Origin: VFZN01 sp050249615
GTDB lineage: Bacteria; Acidobacteriota; Vicinamibacteria; Vicinamibacterales; UBA2999
Direction of reading: 5' to 3'
NCBI GenBank assembly: GCA_050249615.1
Contig: JBFWQE010000012.1
Location: 3,075-67,074, forward strand
Length of the DNA stretch: 64,000 nucleotides
Numbering within the stretch: the stretch's first letter is position 1; every line of letters begins with the position of its first letter. Of the stretch, positions 16,233 through 27,172 are shown piece by piece. The notes under the pieces are model-generated. The model did not search any database. It saw only the letters and a list, made by a program, of their open reading frames with translations, and was not told where the DNA came from. The position numbers and the translations under genes were made by a program.

Positions 16233-17753
16233 TTAATTGCCGGCGGGCGTCATGCGCAGTTCGCTCCGCGCCATGTCCAGCGCCACGCGATAGGGGCTCA
16301 GGAACTTGTGTCCCACGATGCCGCCCACCTCGAACCCGAGCAGCACGCTCGGCGCGCGCAGGTTCAGGACCACGAGCGAGAAGTTCCGGTACTCGATGGC
16401 CTCGGCGAAGCGCAGCTGCTGGCCGGGCAGCAGGAAGGCATCCCGGTCCCAGCCCGACGTGCCGTACACGCGGAGCGCGATCCTGCGCGAGGGCTGCGCG
16501 TTGATGGCCTCCGCCGTGGCCGTGCTGATGGAGATGACCTCGCCGCCGGTGTCCACGACGAAGTACGTCGGGTGCTGCCCGTTGAGCAGCCCCTTGACGA
16601 GCGAGAGCCGGTGGTGCCGCATCGGCAGCCGGATGTCCGCCGTCTCCTCCGGCAGGTTCCGCCCCATGGTCAGCTTGCGCGTGCCGTAGTCGATGATCAT
16701 CGACATGCCGAGCGAGAGCGGCGAGAAGCTCTCGGTCTCGCGCTTCGGCAGGCCTCGCAGTGCGGGGGCCTTGATCATGACGGGCACGTTCGACAGCTTG
16801 AGCGTGCCGATCTCCAGCGAGTCGGCGCGCCCGAGCTGCAGCCCGCGCAGCCCCACCTCTCCCACGCCCGCGCTGAGCGTGTAGGTGATGGGCCGCACGC
16901 CGGCAGACGAGGCGGTCTGCCGGGAGATGGTGGTCTGCTCCGAACCGGTGTCGAGGACGAAGTCCTGCAGCCGCTGGTTGTTCACGCGGCCCTTGACGAT
17001 CACCTTGTCATCGACGAGCCGGAAGTCCACCGTGTGGAGCTGATCGGCCACCTTGTCGTCCACGGCGATGGGCTCGCGCTCGCCGAAGGACTTCAGGAAG
17101 CGCACCTGCGAGCGCGACCACGCGGCCTTTTCCGAGCGATCCTTGTTCGGCAGGAGATTGACGTAGTTGGTGTAGGCTGCAGCCGCCTGCTCGTAGCGGC
17201 GCATGCGCTCGAAGATGGCGCCCACGGTGTGGTGGATCTCCGCGTCGCGCGGCGATTCCTTCAGCGCCGCCTGGGCGGTGTTCATCGCCTCGTCCAGCTG
17301 GTTGTGCGAGGCCAGGGCCCGCGCCAGCCCGTGCAGCGCGCGGGACATGCCCGGGACCATCGACAGGGCGTCGCGATACTCCGCCTCGGCCTCGTCGAAT
17401 GCTCCCGCCGACCACACCGCGTCGGCGTGCACGCTGAGCACCTCGGGGTTGCGCGGCGCGATGGCCTTCAGCTCCCGCGCCTCGCGCTGCGCCTCGGTGA
17501 ACTCCCCGATGCGGAGCGCCGATCGGACCACGCCGATGCGGGCCGGGACGCTGATCGTCGTGTCGTCCGACGCGGCCGCCTTCCGGTACGCCTCGAGCGC
17601 CTCGGAGTACCGCGTCTCGTCGAACAGCAGGTTGCCGAGCTGGAACTGAACGTCGGCGTCGCTGCCCGGGCCGGTGCCGACGACGCCTGCCGCCAGCATC
17701 ACGCTGAGCGCCAGCACCACAAGAGGAAGACGGGATCGATTCGGCATGGCCAC
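16233..17753 (-). CDS. TPR-containing retropepsin-like aspartic protease
   Basis: A 506-aa exported protein. A signal peptide or anchor (residues 8-26) precedes TPR-like helical repeats (about 35-205: GNLLFDETRYSEALEAYRKA, EAEAEYRDALSMVPGMSRAL). Two aspartic-protease-like domains follow, each with a DTG triad: DTGS at 268-271 and DTGG at 401-404. Two DTG motifs in one chain fit a single-chain pepsin/retropepsin-like enzyme. It is probably periplasmic. It stands alone on the minus strand, with a hairpin on each side. Substrate unknown; the TPR part may recruit a partner. Confidence 0.85.
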   Translation of the reverse strand: MAMPNRSRLPLVVLALSVMLAAGVVGTGPGSDADVQFQLGNLLFDETRYSEALEAYRKAAASDDTTISVPARIGVVRSALRIGEFTEAQREARELKAIAPRNPEVLSVHADAVWSAGAFDEAEAEYRDALSMVPGMSRALHGLARALASHNQLDEAMNTAQAALKESPRDAEIHHTVGAIFERMRRYEQAAAAYTNYVNLLPNKDRSEKAAWSRSQVRFLKSFGEREPIAVDDKVADQLHTVDFRLVDDKVIVKGRVNNQRLQDFVLDTGSEQTTISRQTASSAGVRPITYTLSAGVGEVGLRGLQLGRADSLEIGTLKLSNVPVMIKAPALRGLPKRETESFSPLSLGMSMIIDYGTRKLTMGRNLPEETADIRLPMRHHRLSLVKGLLNGQHPTYFVVDTGGEVISISTATAEAINAQPSRRIALRVYGTSGWDRDAFLLPGQQLRFAEAIEYRNFSLVVLNLRAPSVLLGFEVGGIVGHKFLSPYRVALDMARSELRMTPAGN

Positions 17754-17770
17754 CCTCTTCGACGAGCAGG

Positions 17771-17800
17771 CCCGGCCCGGGGGGCGCGCCCCGGGCCCGG
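17771..17800 (-). terminator. GC-rich hairpin downstream of the ferredoxin gene
   Basis: A 12-bp stem with one mismatch (CCCGGCCCGGGG / CCCCGGGCCCGG) and a 6-base loop lies 16 bases after the ferredoxin stop codon on the minus strand and before the protease gene. No T-tract. Confidence 0.5.
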
Positions 17801-17816
17801 CAGTCAGGCGGCTATT

Positions 17817-18077
17817 CTACTTCCGATAGTGCGCGGCGTTGATCTCGATGTAGTTCTTCCACTTCTCCGGCACTTCGTCCAGCGCGAAGATGGCCTCCAC
17901 CGGGCAGGCCGGCACGCACGCCCCGCAGTCGATGCACTCGTCGGGATGAATGTAGAGCTGGGTCTCCCCCTCGAAATCCGATTCGTCCTTGCGCGGGTGA
18001 ATGCAGTCCACGGGGCACACGTCCACGCAGGCCGAGTCCTTGGTGCCGATGCAGGGTTCACAGATGATGTACGCCAC
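17817..18077 (-). CDS. 7Fe/8Fe-type ferredoxin (FdxA-like)
   Basis: An 86-aa cytoplasmic electron carrier. The first cluster region shows C-x2-C-x7-C-x3-CP-x2-C (CEPCIGTKDSACVDVCPVDC). The second is a classic C-x2-C-x2-C-x3-CP site (CIDCGACVPACP) giving one [4Fe-4S]. The layout resembles FdxA-type ferredoxins. It lies 45 bases downstream of an IclR regulator on the same strand and may be read from the same promoter. Its redox partners are not in the immediate neighbourhood. Confidence 0.9.
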   Translation of the reverse strand: MAYIICEPCIGTKDSACVDVCPVDCIHPRKDESDFEGETQLYIHPDECIDCGACVPACPVEAIFALDEVPEKWKNYIEINAAHYRK

Positions 18078-18122
18078 GTCACTCCTCCAGATCCGGGATG
18101 AACCGTCGTTGCCGCGCCCCGG

Positions 18123-18878
18123 TCACGCCGAGCTCTCGAGCGCCGGCGGCAGGTAGCCGAGTCGCAGGGAAATCCGGCGTGCCAGATCCCACACGCCGCG
18201 ATGATGCTCCGTGAGGATGGGCCGATCGTCCGCGCCGTGGCCGAACAGGCCCACGCGCGCCACCTCGAGCCCCGTGTAGTCCCACACCGGCGCGCACGTG
18301 CAGAAGAGCCGCTGCACGGCATCGGGCTCGACCGGCGGCGGCCCCAGCCGGACCACGACCCGCTCGGGATCCGCCACCTCGTCGCGCGTGGCCAGCCGGA
18401 GGCAGCTGAGGCGACGCGTCGCCTGCCGGGGCGAGAAATACAGCGCACAGTGCGACGGCATCTCGCGGCCGTACACCGTGTGCATGGCCACCTCGTCCGG
18501 CCCCGACCGCCAGAGATACGTCACCTCGCCCGAAGGCATGGCCAGGAACCCCCGGTGCGCCGTCGCCAGCACGTACTCCCGCAGGAACGGGTATGCGTGC
18601 AGCCGAAGCTCCGAGCGACCAAGCGCGCGGAAACTCAGGTCCAGCATCTTCAGCGTGAGCGCGTACCGCTGCGTGTCCTCGTCCTGGCGCACGTACCCGC
18701 GCCGCTTCAGGACCGACAGGAGCCGGTGGACCGTCGACGGGGGCTGCCGCAGCGTGCGAGCCAGATCCGACAGGTTGGCCCCGCGCGGCTGGCCGCTCAG
18801 CACTTCGCAGACCTCGAGCGCCTTGTCGATGGAGGTGGGTACGCCGGACGATCGCCCAGCTGATCCGTCTCTTTCCAT
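18123..18878 (-). CDS. IclR-family transcriptional regulator
   Basis: A 251-aa IclR-type regulator. The N-terminal winged helix (about residues 15-78: SIDKALEVCEVL, then LSDLARTLRQPPSTVHRLLSVLKRRGYV) is followed by the IclR effector domain to the end (LDLSFRALG, HRGFLAMPSGEVTYL). The ATG at 18878 overlaps a pair of palindromes that include an IclR-box-like sequence, pointing to autoregulation. The ferredoxin gene follows on the same strand; the Ser/Thr kinase gene is divergent. Effector unknown. Confidence 0.9.
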   Translation of the reverse strand: MERDGSAGRSSGVPTSIDKALEVCEVLSGQPRGANLSDLARTLRQPPSTVHRLLSVLKRRGYVRQDEDTQRYALTLKMLDLSFRALGRSELRLHAYPFLREYVLATAHRGFLAMPSGEVTYLWRSGPDEVAMHTVYGREMPSHCALYFSPRQATRRLSCLRLATRDEVADPERVVVRLGPPPVEPDAVQRLFCTCAPVWDYTGLEVARVGLFGHGADDRPILTEHHRGVWDLARRISLRLGYLPPALESSA

Positions 18879-18882
18879 TCCG

Positions 18883-18897
18883 TGGAAATCGATTTCA
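18883..18897. promoter_or_regulatory. IclR-box-like operator
   Basis: TGGAAATCGATTTCA, containing the perfect 12-bp palindrome GAAATCGATTTC (18885-18896), lies directly upstream of the IclR gene. It closely matches the known E. coli IclR box consensus TGGAAATNATTTCCA. A second stem TTTCCA/TGGAAA (18872-18888) overlaps the start codon. Autoregulation is likely; control of the divergent kinase is possible. Confidence 0.6.
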
Positions 18898-18966
18898 AAT
18901 CTAATGATCGTCGTCTCGGGCCTTCCCTGTCAAGGCCGGAGCGCTTACGATGGGCGTTCGCGAATC

Positions 18967-21165
<2,199 letters not shown>

Positions 21166-21900
21166 TCATTTCGTCCGAATCTCGACCTTCCCGGTGACAA
21201 CGTCGATGGAGATCACCGGTTCGCCCGTGCCCAGCGTCGCCTCGCTCCAGCGCGGCCCCCAGCTGTCCCTCGTCGTCATCGGGATGTCGGACTGAACCGA
21301 CCCATTGAGCGCGAGCGCCATCACGCGGGCGTCGGAAGGCGGCCCGGGCATCTGCAGTCGCACGTCGCCGTTGAACGCGCGCAGCCGCAGCAGCCCTCCA
21401 GGGTCCAGCCGCGCGTTCCTGAGGGTGAGGGATCCAATCCCGGTTTCCAGGCGGATCGTACCCGAGACGTCGGCCCCCTCGATGGGACCTCGCCGCACAT
21501 CGGCGGTGATCGTTCCCCGGAACCGGTCGATCTGGAGCTTGCCTTCCATCACCTTCACGCGCTCGATGCGGGCGTTCGCGGGAACGCGGAGCACGAGATC
21601 CGAGACCAGGGCCGGATCGGTGCCGCCGTCGGGCTGCAGGATGCGGATGGCGACGCGCTCGGTCGTTTCGTCGATGGATACAGGCAGCTGTGCGAGGGCG
21701 TCGACGGCGGGTGCGGTGCGCTGGATGGCCACTTCCAGGTCCTGGCGGGCGGAACCCTCGATCCGCACCTGGCCGATGGTGATGTCGATGGTGAGCGCGC
21801 GCTCGGGCGACCACGCGAAGGTGCGCGTCTGTCGGTCCGTCGCCGCCAGCGCGGGCGTCGCGATCGCCGCGCAGGTCAGCAGCAGCAACGCGGTGCGCAT
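21166..21900 (-). CDS. Exported DUF4097-like beta-repeat protein
   Basis: A 244-aa protein with a signal peptide (MRTALLLLTCAAIATPALA) followed by repeated short beta strands and glycine turns (GQVRIEGS, GKLQIDRFRGTITADVRRGPIEG, GIGSLTLRNA, FNGDVRLQMPG). These are typical of the DUF4097/adhesin-like beta-helix families. It is probably periplasmic; function unknown. Its stop abuts the kinase stop (convergent, no spacer). ATG 21900 was chosen for the signal peptide; its start region is shared with the divergent porin promoter. Confidence 0.78.
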   Translation of the reverse strand: MRTALLLLTCAAIATPALAATDRQTRTFAWSPERALTIDITIGQVRIEGSARQDLEVAIQRTAPAVDALAQLPVSIDETTERVAIRILQPDGGTDPALVSDLVLRVPANARIERVKVMEGKLQIDRFRGTITADVRRGPIEGADVSGTIRLETGIGSLTLRNARLDPGGLLRLRAFNGDVRLQMPGPPSDARVMALALNGSVQSDIPMTTRDSWGPRWSEATLGTGEPVISIDVVTGKVEIRTK

Positions 21901-21909
21901 GGCCCCGAT

Positions 21910-21915
21910 TATACT
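21910..21915 (+). promoter_or_regulatory. Candidate -10 element for the porin operon
   Basis: TATACT in the 31-base gap between the divergent DUF4097-like and porin starts. Transcription would begin near 21922, 10 bases before the GTG. No clear -35 is seen, as the upstream sequence is coding for the other gene. Confidence 0.35.
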
Positions 21916-21931
21916 TTCGGCGGGGACGCCC

Positions 21932-23131
21932 GTGCGGCTGCTCATCCTGCTCACGTGCCTGGCGGTCGCGGGAGACGTGCGCGCCCAGGCCCTGCCATCC
22001 GAGCCGATCTCCGTCGCCAACGGGCGCTTCGTGTTCGGCGCGGAGGTGTTCGCCACCTTCGGCGACGCGGATCCGGGGTTCTTCAACTACACGGACTACG
22101 AGTACGGCGCGTTCCGCAACGTGCGCCTGGCCGTGTCCACCGAGGTCCGCGTGTCGCGCCGGATGCAGGTGCTCGCCGAGCTGCGGCTCGACCATGGCGA
22201 CCAGCTGACGCCCTACGCCCTGTTCGTGCGCGTGCGGCCATGGCCCGGGCGGCGTTTCGACGTACAGGTGGGCCGCGTGCCGCCCACCTTCGGCGCGTTC
22301 AACAAGACGGTATACGCGTACAGCAACCTCGTGATCGGGCAACCGCTGGCGTATCAGTACCTGTTGTCGATCAAGCCGGACGCCGTCCCGCGGACCGCCG
22401 ACGATCTGCTGCGGATGCGCGGCCGTGGATGGCTCTCCGACTTCCCGGTGGGTCTCGCCCGCGCCAGCCCCGGCATGCCCATCGTCAACACCGCGCGCTT
22501 CGACTCCGGCGTGCAGGTGCACGGTGTCGCCGGGCCCGTCGAATGGACCGGCGCCCTCACCACCGGCTCGCTGTCCGATCCGCGCGTAGGCGACAACAAC
22601 GGCCGGCCTCAGGTCTCGACACGCGTCGTCGCGCAGCTCGCGCCCGGCTTCCGGGTTGGCGGGTCGGCGGCGCACGGTCCCTGGCTGGACGCCGCGCTGA
22701 ATAGCGCGATCCCGGGGGGCGTGCGCGCCAGCGATTTCGCCCAGTCGGCGGTGGCCGCCGATGTCGAGGTCTCGCAGGGGGCCTGGCTGGCGCGCGCGGA
22801 ATTGCTCCGCTCGGCGTGGAACCTGCCCGCGCTGGGCACGCCGGCCATCGATGCCCCCCTCGTGGCGCGCTCTCTGATCGTCGAGGGGCGCTACCGCGTG
22901 TGGCCCGGCGTGTCCGTCTCGGCGCGCGCCGATGGCCTCTGGTTCTCGGACGTGGCCGGCAGCGCCGGTGTCCAGCCCTGGGAAGCCAACCAGCGGCGGC
23001 TCGAGACGGCGCTGAGCGTGGCAATCACGCGCAACCTCATCGCCAAGGGTGCGTGGCAGCGAAACCATCGGCAGGGCGGGCGCGTGCGACACGATTCGCT
23101 CGTCGCCGCACAACTCGTGTACTGGTTCTGA
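21932..23131 (+). CDS. Outer-membrane porin-like beta-barrel protein
   Basis: A 399-aa protein with a GTG start and a signal peptide (cleaved near DVRAQA, residue 18). It then has alternating amphipathic strands (GRFVFGAEVFATFGD, VRLAVSTEVRVSRRMQVLAEL, RRFDVQVGRVPPTFGAF) and ends in aromatic residues (AAQLVYWF), the classic barrel C-terminus. It resembles the OprO/OprP or carbohydrate-porin style but cannot be assigned. It is first in an operon with a cupredoxin-like protein (2-base gap), a histidine kinase and a response regulator, so the porin may supply or reflect the ligand the kinase senses. Confidence 0.8.
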   Translation: MRLLILLTCLAVAGDVRAQALPSEPISVANGRFVFGAEVFATFGDADPGFFNYTDYEYGAFRNVRLAVSTEVRVSRRMQVLAELRLDHGDQLTPYALFVRVRPWPGRRFDVQVGRVPPTFGAFNKTVYAYSNLVIGQPLAYQYLLSIKPDAVPRTADDLLRMRGRGWLSDFPVGLARASPGMPIVNTARFDSGVQVHGVAGPVEWTGALTTGSLSDPRVGDNNGRPQVSTRVVAQLAPGFRVGGSAAHGPWLDAALNSAIPGGVRASDFAQSAVAADVEVSQGAWLARAELLRSAWNLPALGTPAIDAPLVARSLIVEGRYRVWPGVSVSARADGLWFSDVAGSAGVQPWEANQRRLETALSVAITRNLIAKGAWQRNHRQGGRVRHDSLVAAQLVYWF

Positions 23132-23133
23132 CG

Positions 23134-23862
23134 ATGCGCGGCGCGGCTTCGATCGGAGCGGGCCTGCTGGTGCCCCTGGCGCTGGCGACGATGTCGCTGG
23201 ACGCGACCGGCGCACGTGCACGGTCGGCGGGCTCCCTCGAGATCAGAACCGGCCAACCCAGCCCGCCGGCGGCCGGCGGCATCCGGGGACGGCTCGATCT
23301 TCAACGGCTGGCCGGGCCCACCGAGCGCCGACCCGGAGTATCGGAGCCCGGGGCCGGCGGCGCGAGGGATCTCCCCGACCTGCGTCGCGGGGTCGTGTAC
23401 CTGGAGCAGGCGCCGCGCGCCGCCTTCGACGAACGCGAGCCCGCGCGCGCCGTGATGGACCAGCGCAACGAGACCTTCGTGCCGCACGTGCTGGCCGTCA
23501 TGGTGGGCACCGTCGTGGACTTCCCGAACAGCGACCGGACATACCACAACGTCTTCTCGCTCTCGCGCGTCAAGCGCTTCGACCTGGGCCGCTACGCCGC
23601 CGGCCGGTCGAAGAGCGTGCGGATGGATCGGCCCGGCATCGTCCGGGTGTTCTGCGACATCCATTCCCACATGAACGCGTTCATCCTCGTCTTCGCACAC
23701 CCGTTCTTCGATGTCACGGACGCCAGTGGCCGGTTCGAGCTCGCGGAGGTGCCCCCGGGCACCTACGCCGTCGTCGCATGGTACGAAGGTGAGGCCCGGG
23801 CCACGCGGCCGGTCACCGTGACCGCGGGCGACTGGACTGACCTGGAGATCGTCGTGCCCTGA
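23134..23862 (+). CDS. Exported cupredoxin-like protein with C-terminal carboxypeptidase-regulatory-like domain
   Basis: A 242-aa secreted protein. After a signal peptide (about residues 1-27), residues about 85-185 form a cupredoxin/plastocyanin-like domain with candidate type-1 copper ligands H138 (TYHNVF), C174, H177 and M180 (FCDIHSHM). The final 50 residues resemble a carboxypeptidase-regulatory-like fold (DASGRFELAEVPPGTYAVVAWYEG). It sits between the porin and histidine-kinase genes, and its stop overlaps the kinase ATG (TGATG). It could carry electrons or bind copper in the periplasm, or present a signal to the kinase; none is proven. Confidence 0.8.
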   Translation: MRGAASIGAGLLVPLALATMSLDATGARARSAGSLEIRTGQPSPPAAGGIRGRLDLQRLAGPTERRPGVSEPGAGGARDLPDLRRGVVYLEQAPRAAFDEREPARAVMDQRNETFVPHVLAVMVGTVVDFPNSDRTYHNVFSLSRVKRFDLGRYAAGRSKSVRMDRPGIVRVFCDIHSHMNAFILVFAHPFFDVTDASGRFELAEVPPGTYAVVAWYEGEARATRPVTVTAGDWTDLEIVVP

Positions 23863-25523
23863 TGCGCGCCCTTGGCTCGCTCTCGAATCGCATCTTCCTC
23901 GCCAGCGCACTGCTGGCCGCGCTCTCCATTGGCGCCGCGATGTTCTTCGTGCGCGCACGGCTGACGACGGAGACCCGGCAGGCGCTGGAGCGCGACCTGC
24001 GGACGGCGGCCAGCATAGCCGACCAGCAGCAGGCGGCGCTGTTCGACACGTTCACGCGGTCGGCGCGGCTCATCGCCGACCTGCCGAGGCTCAAGGCGGC
24101 GGTCGACACGGGCGACCCGCCCACCGTCCAGCCCATTGCCGAGGAGTACCTGCAGCAGCTCGGTGCGGACGTGCTGCTCGTGCACGACCGGCACGGAGGG
24201 CAGTTGGCCGCGGCCGGCGGCGCATCGGCGGGCGTGCTCCGGGTGGTCACGGTCCCGATCCGCGTGGACCTCGACCAGCTGGGCACGCTCACCGTGGGCT
24301 ACCGGCTCGACGAAGATCGGGCGATGGAGCTGGCGGCGATGACGGGGGCCGAGATCGCCTTCGTCGCGGACGGGCGCGTTCAGGCGTCGACGCTGGGGTC
24401 CCTCTCCAGGGCCATGCCGGCCGTGCTTTCCGCCGGCGAGGCCCCGGCCACGCTGCGCATCGGGGATACGGAGTACGTGGCGCTCATCCAGCCGCTGCAT
24501 CCCGAGGGTGGCACGCCGGCGGCGGTCGTCGTCATGCACTCCAGAACGGCCCGGCTGCGCACCCTGGACGCCATCCAGTCGTTCCTGCTGGCCCTGGCCG
24601 TCATCTCCGTGCTGCTGGCCGTCGCCATCAGCTACTGGGTGGCGCGCACCATCACGCGGCCGCTGGCCAAGATCACCGACCACATGCGCCAGGTGGCCGT
24701 GAGCGGCGATCTCACGCGGAAGATCGCGGTCCCGGACCGGCCCGGCTGGGACGACGAGGACGCGCGCGTGCTGGCCGGCACGTTCAACAGCCTGACCGAG
24801 GCGATCGTGCGCTTCCAGCGCGAGGCCGCGCAGCGGGAGCGATTGTCCTCCCTGGGACGCCTGTCCACGGTCGTGGCCCACGAGGTCCGCAACCCGCTGA
24901 TGATCATCAAGGGCGCGCTGAGGACGATGACCAGGGAGGGCGCGAGCGCCGTGGATCAGCAGGACGCGGCCAAGGACATCGACGAGGAGATCGGTCGGCT
25001 GAACCGGCTGGTCAACGACGTGCTGGACTTCGCGCGGCCCATTCGCTTCGAGTGCGTGCCCACCGACATCAACGCCGTGTGCGAGGACGCGGTGAAAGCA
25101 GTCGCGGGCGACGCCCACCCCGTGCCCGTCCTCCGCGCCGCCGCGTCACTTCCCACGCTGGTCACCGACCGCGAGCGCGTCCGCATGGTCCTGGTCAACC
25201 TGCTGACCAACGCCCAGCACGCCGTCGGCGCCGCAGGTGCAGCCGACGGCGCCCCGCTCGTCGAGGTCACGACCGTGGCGGCCGGGCCTGGGCGGGTGGC
25301 GATCACCGTCCGGGATCGCGGGGCCGGCATTGCGGCGGAGGACCTGCCGCGCATCTTCGATCCATACTTCACCACCAGGCGCGCTGGCTCCGGACTGGGC
25401 CTGGCAATTGCAGGCAACATCGTCCGGGGGCTGGGCGGGTCGATTGCCGTCACCAGCCGGCCCGGCGCGGGCGCGGAGTTCCGCGTCGAGCTGGGCCACG
25501 GGCCCGCCGAGACCGCGGACTGA
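23862..25523 (+). CDS. Membrane sensor histidine kinase
   Basis: A 553-aa kinase. TM1 (residues 10-30) and TM2 (240-260) bracket a periplasmic sensor of about 200 residues. HAMP spans 262-318, the H-box VVAHEVRNPL has the phospho-accepting H340, and the HATPase_c domain has an N-box (LLTNAQHAVG), DRGAGI and GSGLGLAIAGNIV. It overlaps the cupredoxin gene by one base and is followed 2 bases later by its NtrC-type partner. The sensor probably reads a periplasmic cue linked to the porin or cupredoxin encoded upstream. Confidence 0.93.
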   Translation: MRALGSLSNRIFLASALLAALSIGAAMFFVRARLTTETRQALERDLRTAASIADQQQAALFDTFTRSARLIADLPRLKAAVDTGDPPTVQPIAEEYLQQLGADVLLVHDRHGGQLAAAGGASAGVLRVVTVPIRVDLDQLGTLTVGYRLDEDRAMELAAMTGAEIAFVADGRVQASTLGSLSRAMPAVLSAGEAPATLRIGDTEYVALIQPLHPEGGTPAAVVVMHSRTARLRTLDAIQSFLLALAVISVLLAVAISYWVARTITRPLAKITDHMRQVAVSGDLTRKIAVPDRPGWDDEDARVLAGTFNSLTEAIVRFQREAAQRERLSSLGRLSTVVAHEVRNPLMIIKGALRTMTREGASAVDQQDAAKDIDEEIGRLNRLVNDVLDFARPIRFECVPTDINAVCEDAVKAVAGDAHPVPVLRAAASLPTLVTDRERVRMVLVNLLTNAQHAVGAAGAADGAPLVEVTTVAAGPGRVAITVRDRGAGIAAEDLPRIFDPYFTTRRAGSGLGLAIAGNIVRGLGGSIAVTSRPGAGAEFRVELGHGPAETAD

Positions 25524-25525
25524 TC

Positions 25526-26890
25526 ATGCCGGGCACCATCCTGCTCGCCGACGACGAGGAGAAGATCCTCAAGACGCTGGGCCGCGCGCTTCGCGACGAG
25601 GGCCACGACGTCGTCACCAGCGCCAGCGCGCGCGAAACGGAACGCCTGCTGGCGGAGCGGACATTCGACCTGCTCATCATCGACTACCTGATGCCCGACA
25701 AATCCGGGCTCGACGTCATTCGCGACCTCTCGGCCTCCGCCGCGGAAGCCGAGCGGCCAGCCATCGTCATGATGACGGCGCATGGCAGCATCGAGAGTGC
25801 CGTCGAGGCCATGAAGCTCGGCGCGCGCGACTACCTGCAGAAGCCCTTCGAGGTGGACGAGCTGCTGGTCACCGCGCGACGGGCCATCGAGGACCAGCGC
25901 GCGCGGCTGGGCCTTCGTTACCTGCTCAGCGAGCGGGACGCCGAGTTCGGCCATTACGGGATCGTCGGGAACAGCCGCGCGGTCCGGGAGCTGCTCGCCA
26001 GGGCGGAGCGCGTGGCGGCTTCGAAGAGCACGGTGCTCCTGACGGGCGAGACCGGCACGGGCAAGGAGCTGGTCGCGCGGGCCATCCATGCACGAAGCGC
26101 CCAGCACGACATGCCGCTCATCAAGGTGAACTGCGCGGCCATCCCGGAGACGCTGCTCGAGTCGGAGCTCTTCGGCCACACGCGCGGCGCCTTCACGGGC
26201 GCCGCGACCTCGAAGAAGGGCCGCTTCGCCCTGGCCGATGGCGGCACCATCTTTCTCGACGAGATCGCCACCATCAGCCAGGCCGTGCAGGCCAAGCTGC
26301 TGCGGGTCCTGCAGGACCGCGAGTTCGAGCCCCTCGGCGCCGAGCGCACCCAGCGCGTGGACGTGCGGGTGATCGCGGCGACCAATCGCGACCTGCGGCA
26401 GATGGTGTCGGAGGGCCGCTTCCAGGAGGATCTCTACTACCGCCTGAACGTGATTCCCATCACGCTGCCACCCCTCCGCGAGCGCCGCGAGGACATTCCC
26501 CTGCTCGTCGATCACTTCGTGCGCCGCTTCTCGGCCGCGATGGGCAAGCCCCTGCTCGACGTGGAGCCAGGCGTGCTCGACGAGCTCACGCGCTACGACT
26601 GGCCGGGCAACGTGCGCGAGCTCGAGAACACGGTCGAGCGCGCGGTGGTGCTGGCCACCGGCCCCCGCCTGACGCGTGAGGCCGTGTGGCTGATGGGCGC
26701 CACGACGCCGACGGCGTCCGCGGGACTTCCGTCGCTCCGGCTCCACCAGAACGTCGAGTGGGCCGAGCGCGAGACCATCCGGCGCGCCCTCGAGAGGGCC
26801 GGCGGCGTCAAGAAGGACGCCGCCGAGATGATGGGCATCAGCCAGCGCGCGCTCAGCCACTACCTGCTCAAGTACAAGGACACCCTCTAG
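25526..26890 (+). CDS. NtrC-family sigma-54-dependent response regulator
   Basis: A 454-aa regulator with a receiver domain (1-120, phosphorylatable D53 in IIDYLMPD), an AAA+ domain with Walker A GETGTGKE (174-181) and the sigma-54 contact motif GAFTGA (221-226). Walker B is GGTIFLDEI, and a Fis-type helix-turn-helix lies at the C-terminus (KKDAAEMMGISQRALSHYLLKY). It is the partner of the kinase 2 bases upstream. A sigma-54 promoter and a 12-bp palindrome lie immediately downstream, before the DUF5777 gene, which is the likeliest target. Confidence 0.95.
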   Translation: MPGTILLADDEEKILKTLGRALRDEGHDVVTSASARETERLLAERTFDLLIIDYLMPDKSGLDVIRDLSASAAEAERPAIVMMTAHGSIESAVEAMKLGARDYLQKPFEVDELLVTARRAIEDQRARLGLRYLLSERDAEFGHYGIVGNSRAVRELLARAERVAASKSTVLLTGETGTGKELVARAIHARSAQHDMPLIKVNCAAIPETLLESELFGHTRGAFTGAATSKKGRFALADGGTIFLDEIATISQAVQAKLLRVLQDREFEPLGAERTQRVDVRVIAATNRDLRQMVSEGRFQEDLYYRLNVIPITLPPLRERREDIPLLVDHFVRRFSAAMGKPLLDVEPGVLDELTRYDWPGNVRELENTVERAVVLATGPRLTREAVWLMGATTPTASAGLPSLRLHQNVEWAERETIRRALERAGGVKKDAAEMMGISQRALSHYLLKYKDTL

Positions 26891-26915
26891 CTGGCCCGCG
26901 CGACTTTCGGTTGCC

Positions 26916-26927
26916 GTAAGCGCTTAC
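26916..26927. promoter_or_regulatory. Palindrome, candidate upstream activator site
   Basis: GTAAGCGCTTAC is a perfect 12-bp palindrome about 100 bases upstream of the predicted sigma-54 start site, the usual position for an NtrC-type enhancer. A LacI-family operator is an alternative reading, but no such regulator is nearby. Confidence 0.5.
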
Positions 26928-26991
26928 CGGCGCCGTTGGTGCGGGGCCGGCATCACCCGCCAGTTGCCGCTGTTCCCCGACGATTTCCCGC

Positions 26992-27007
26992 GGGCACCGC
27001 ATTTGCT
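26992..27007 (+). promoter_or_regulatory. Sigma-54 (-24/-12) promoter
   Basis: GGGCACCGCATTTGCT matches the sigma-54 consensus TGGCAC-N5-TTGCW at every position except the first. The invariant GG and GC are separated by exactly 10 bases. It lies on the strand of the DUF5777 barrel gene, about 165 bases before its start, and directly after a sigma-54 activator gene. Confidence 0.7.
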
Positions 27008-27172
27008 CTGCGAACGGACAGCCCCATTCATGCCGCGTCACCACAGGTGTGGCGCGAGCGACGAGAAGCCGTGGCGGGGACGGCGCACCTGCTGCCAGGC
27101 GCAATTCCGTGTCCCAGGGTCCAGCAGGCCCCGCCACGGCGGTTCACGGCCACGCCGCCAGGAGATTACATC

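Noticed and set aside
26916..26927. LacI/GalR operator
   Set aside because: The palindrome fits such an operator, but no LacI-type gene is near, and its position about 100 bases upstream of a sigma-54 promoter fits an NtrC enhancer better.
26936..26965. Second sigma-54 promoter (TGCGGGGCCGGCA... / GTTGC)
   Set aside because: GG and GC are 15 bases apart rather than 10.
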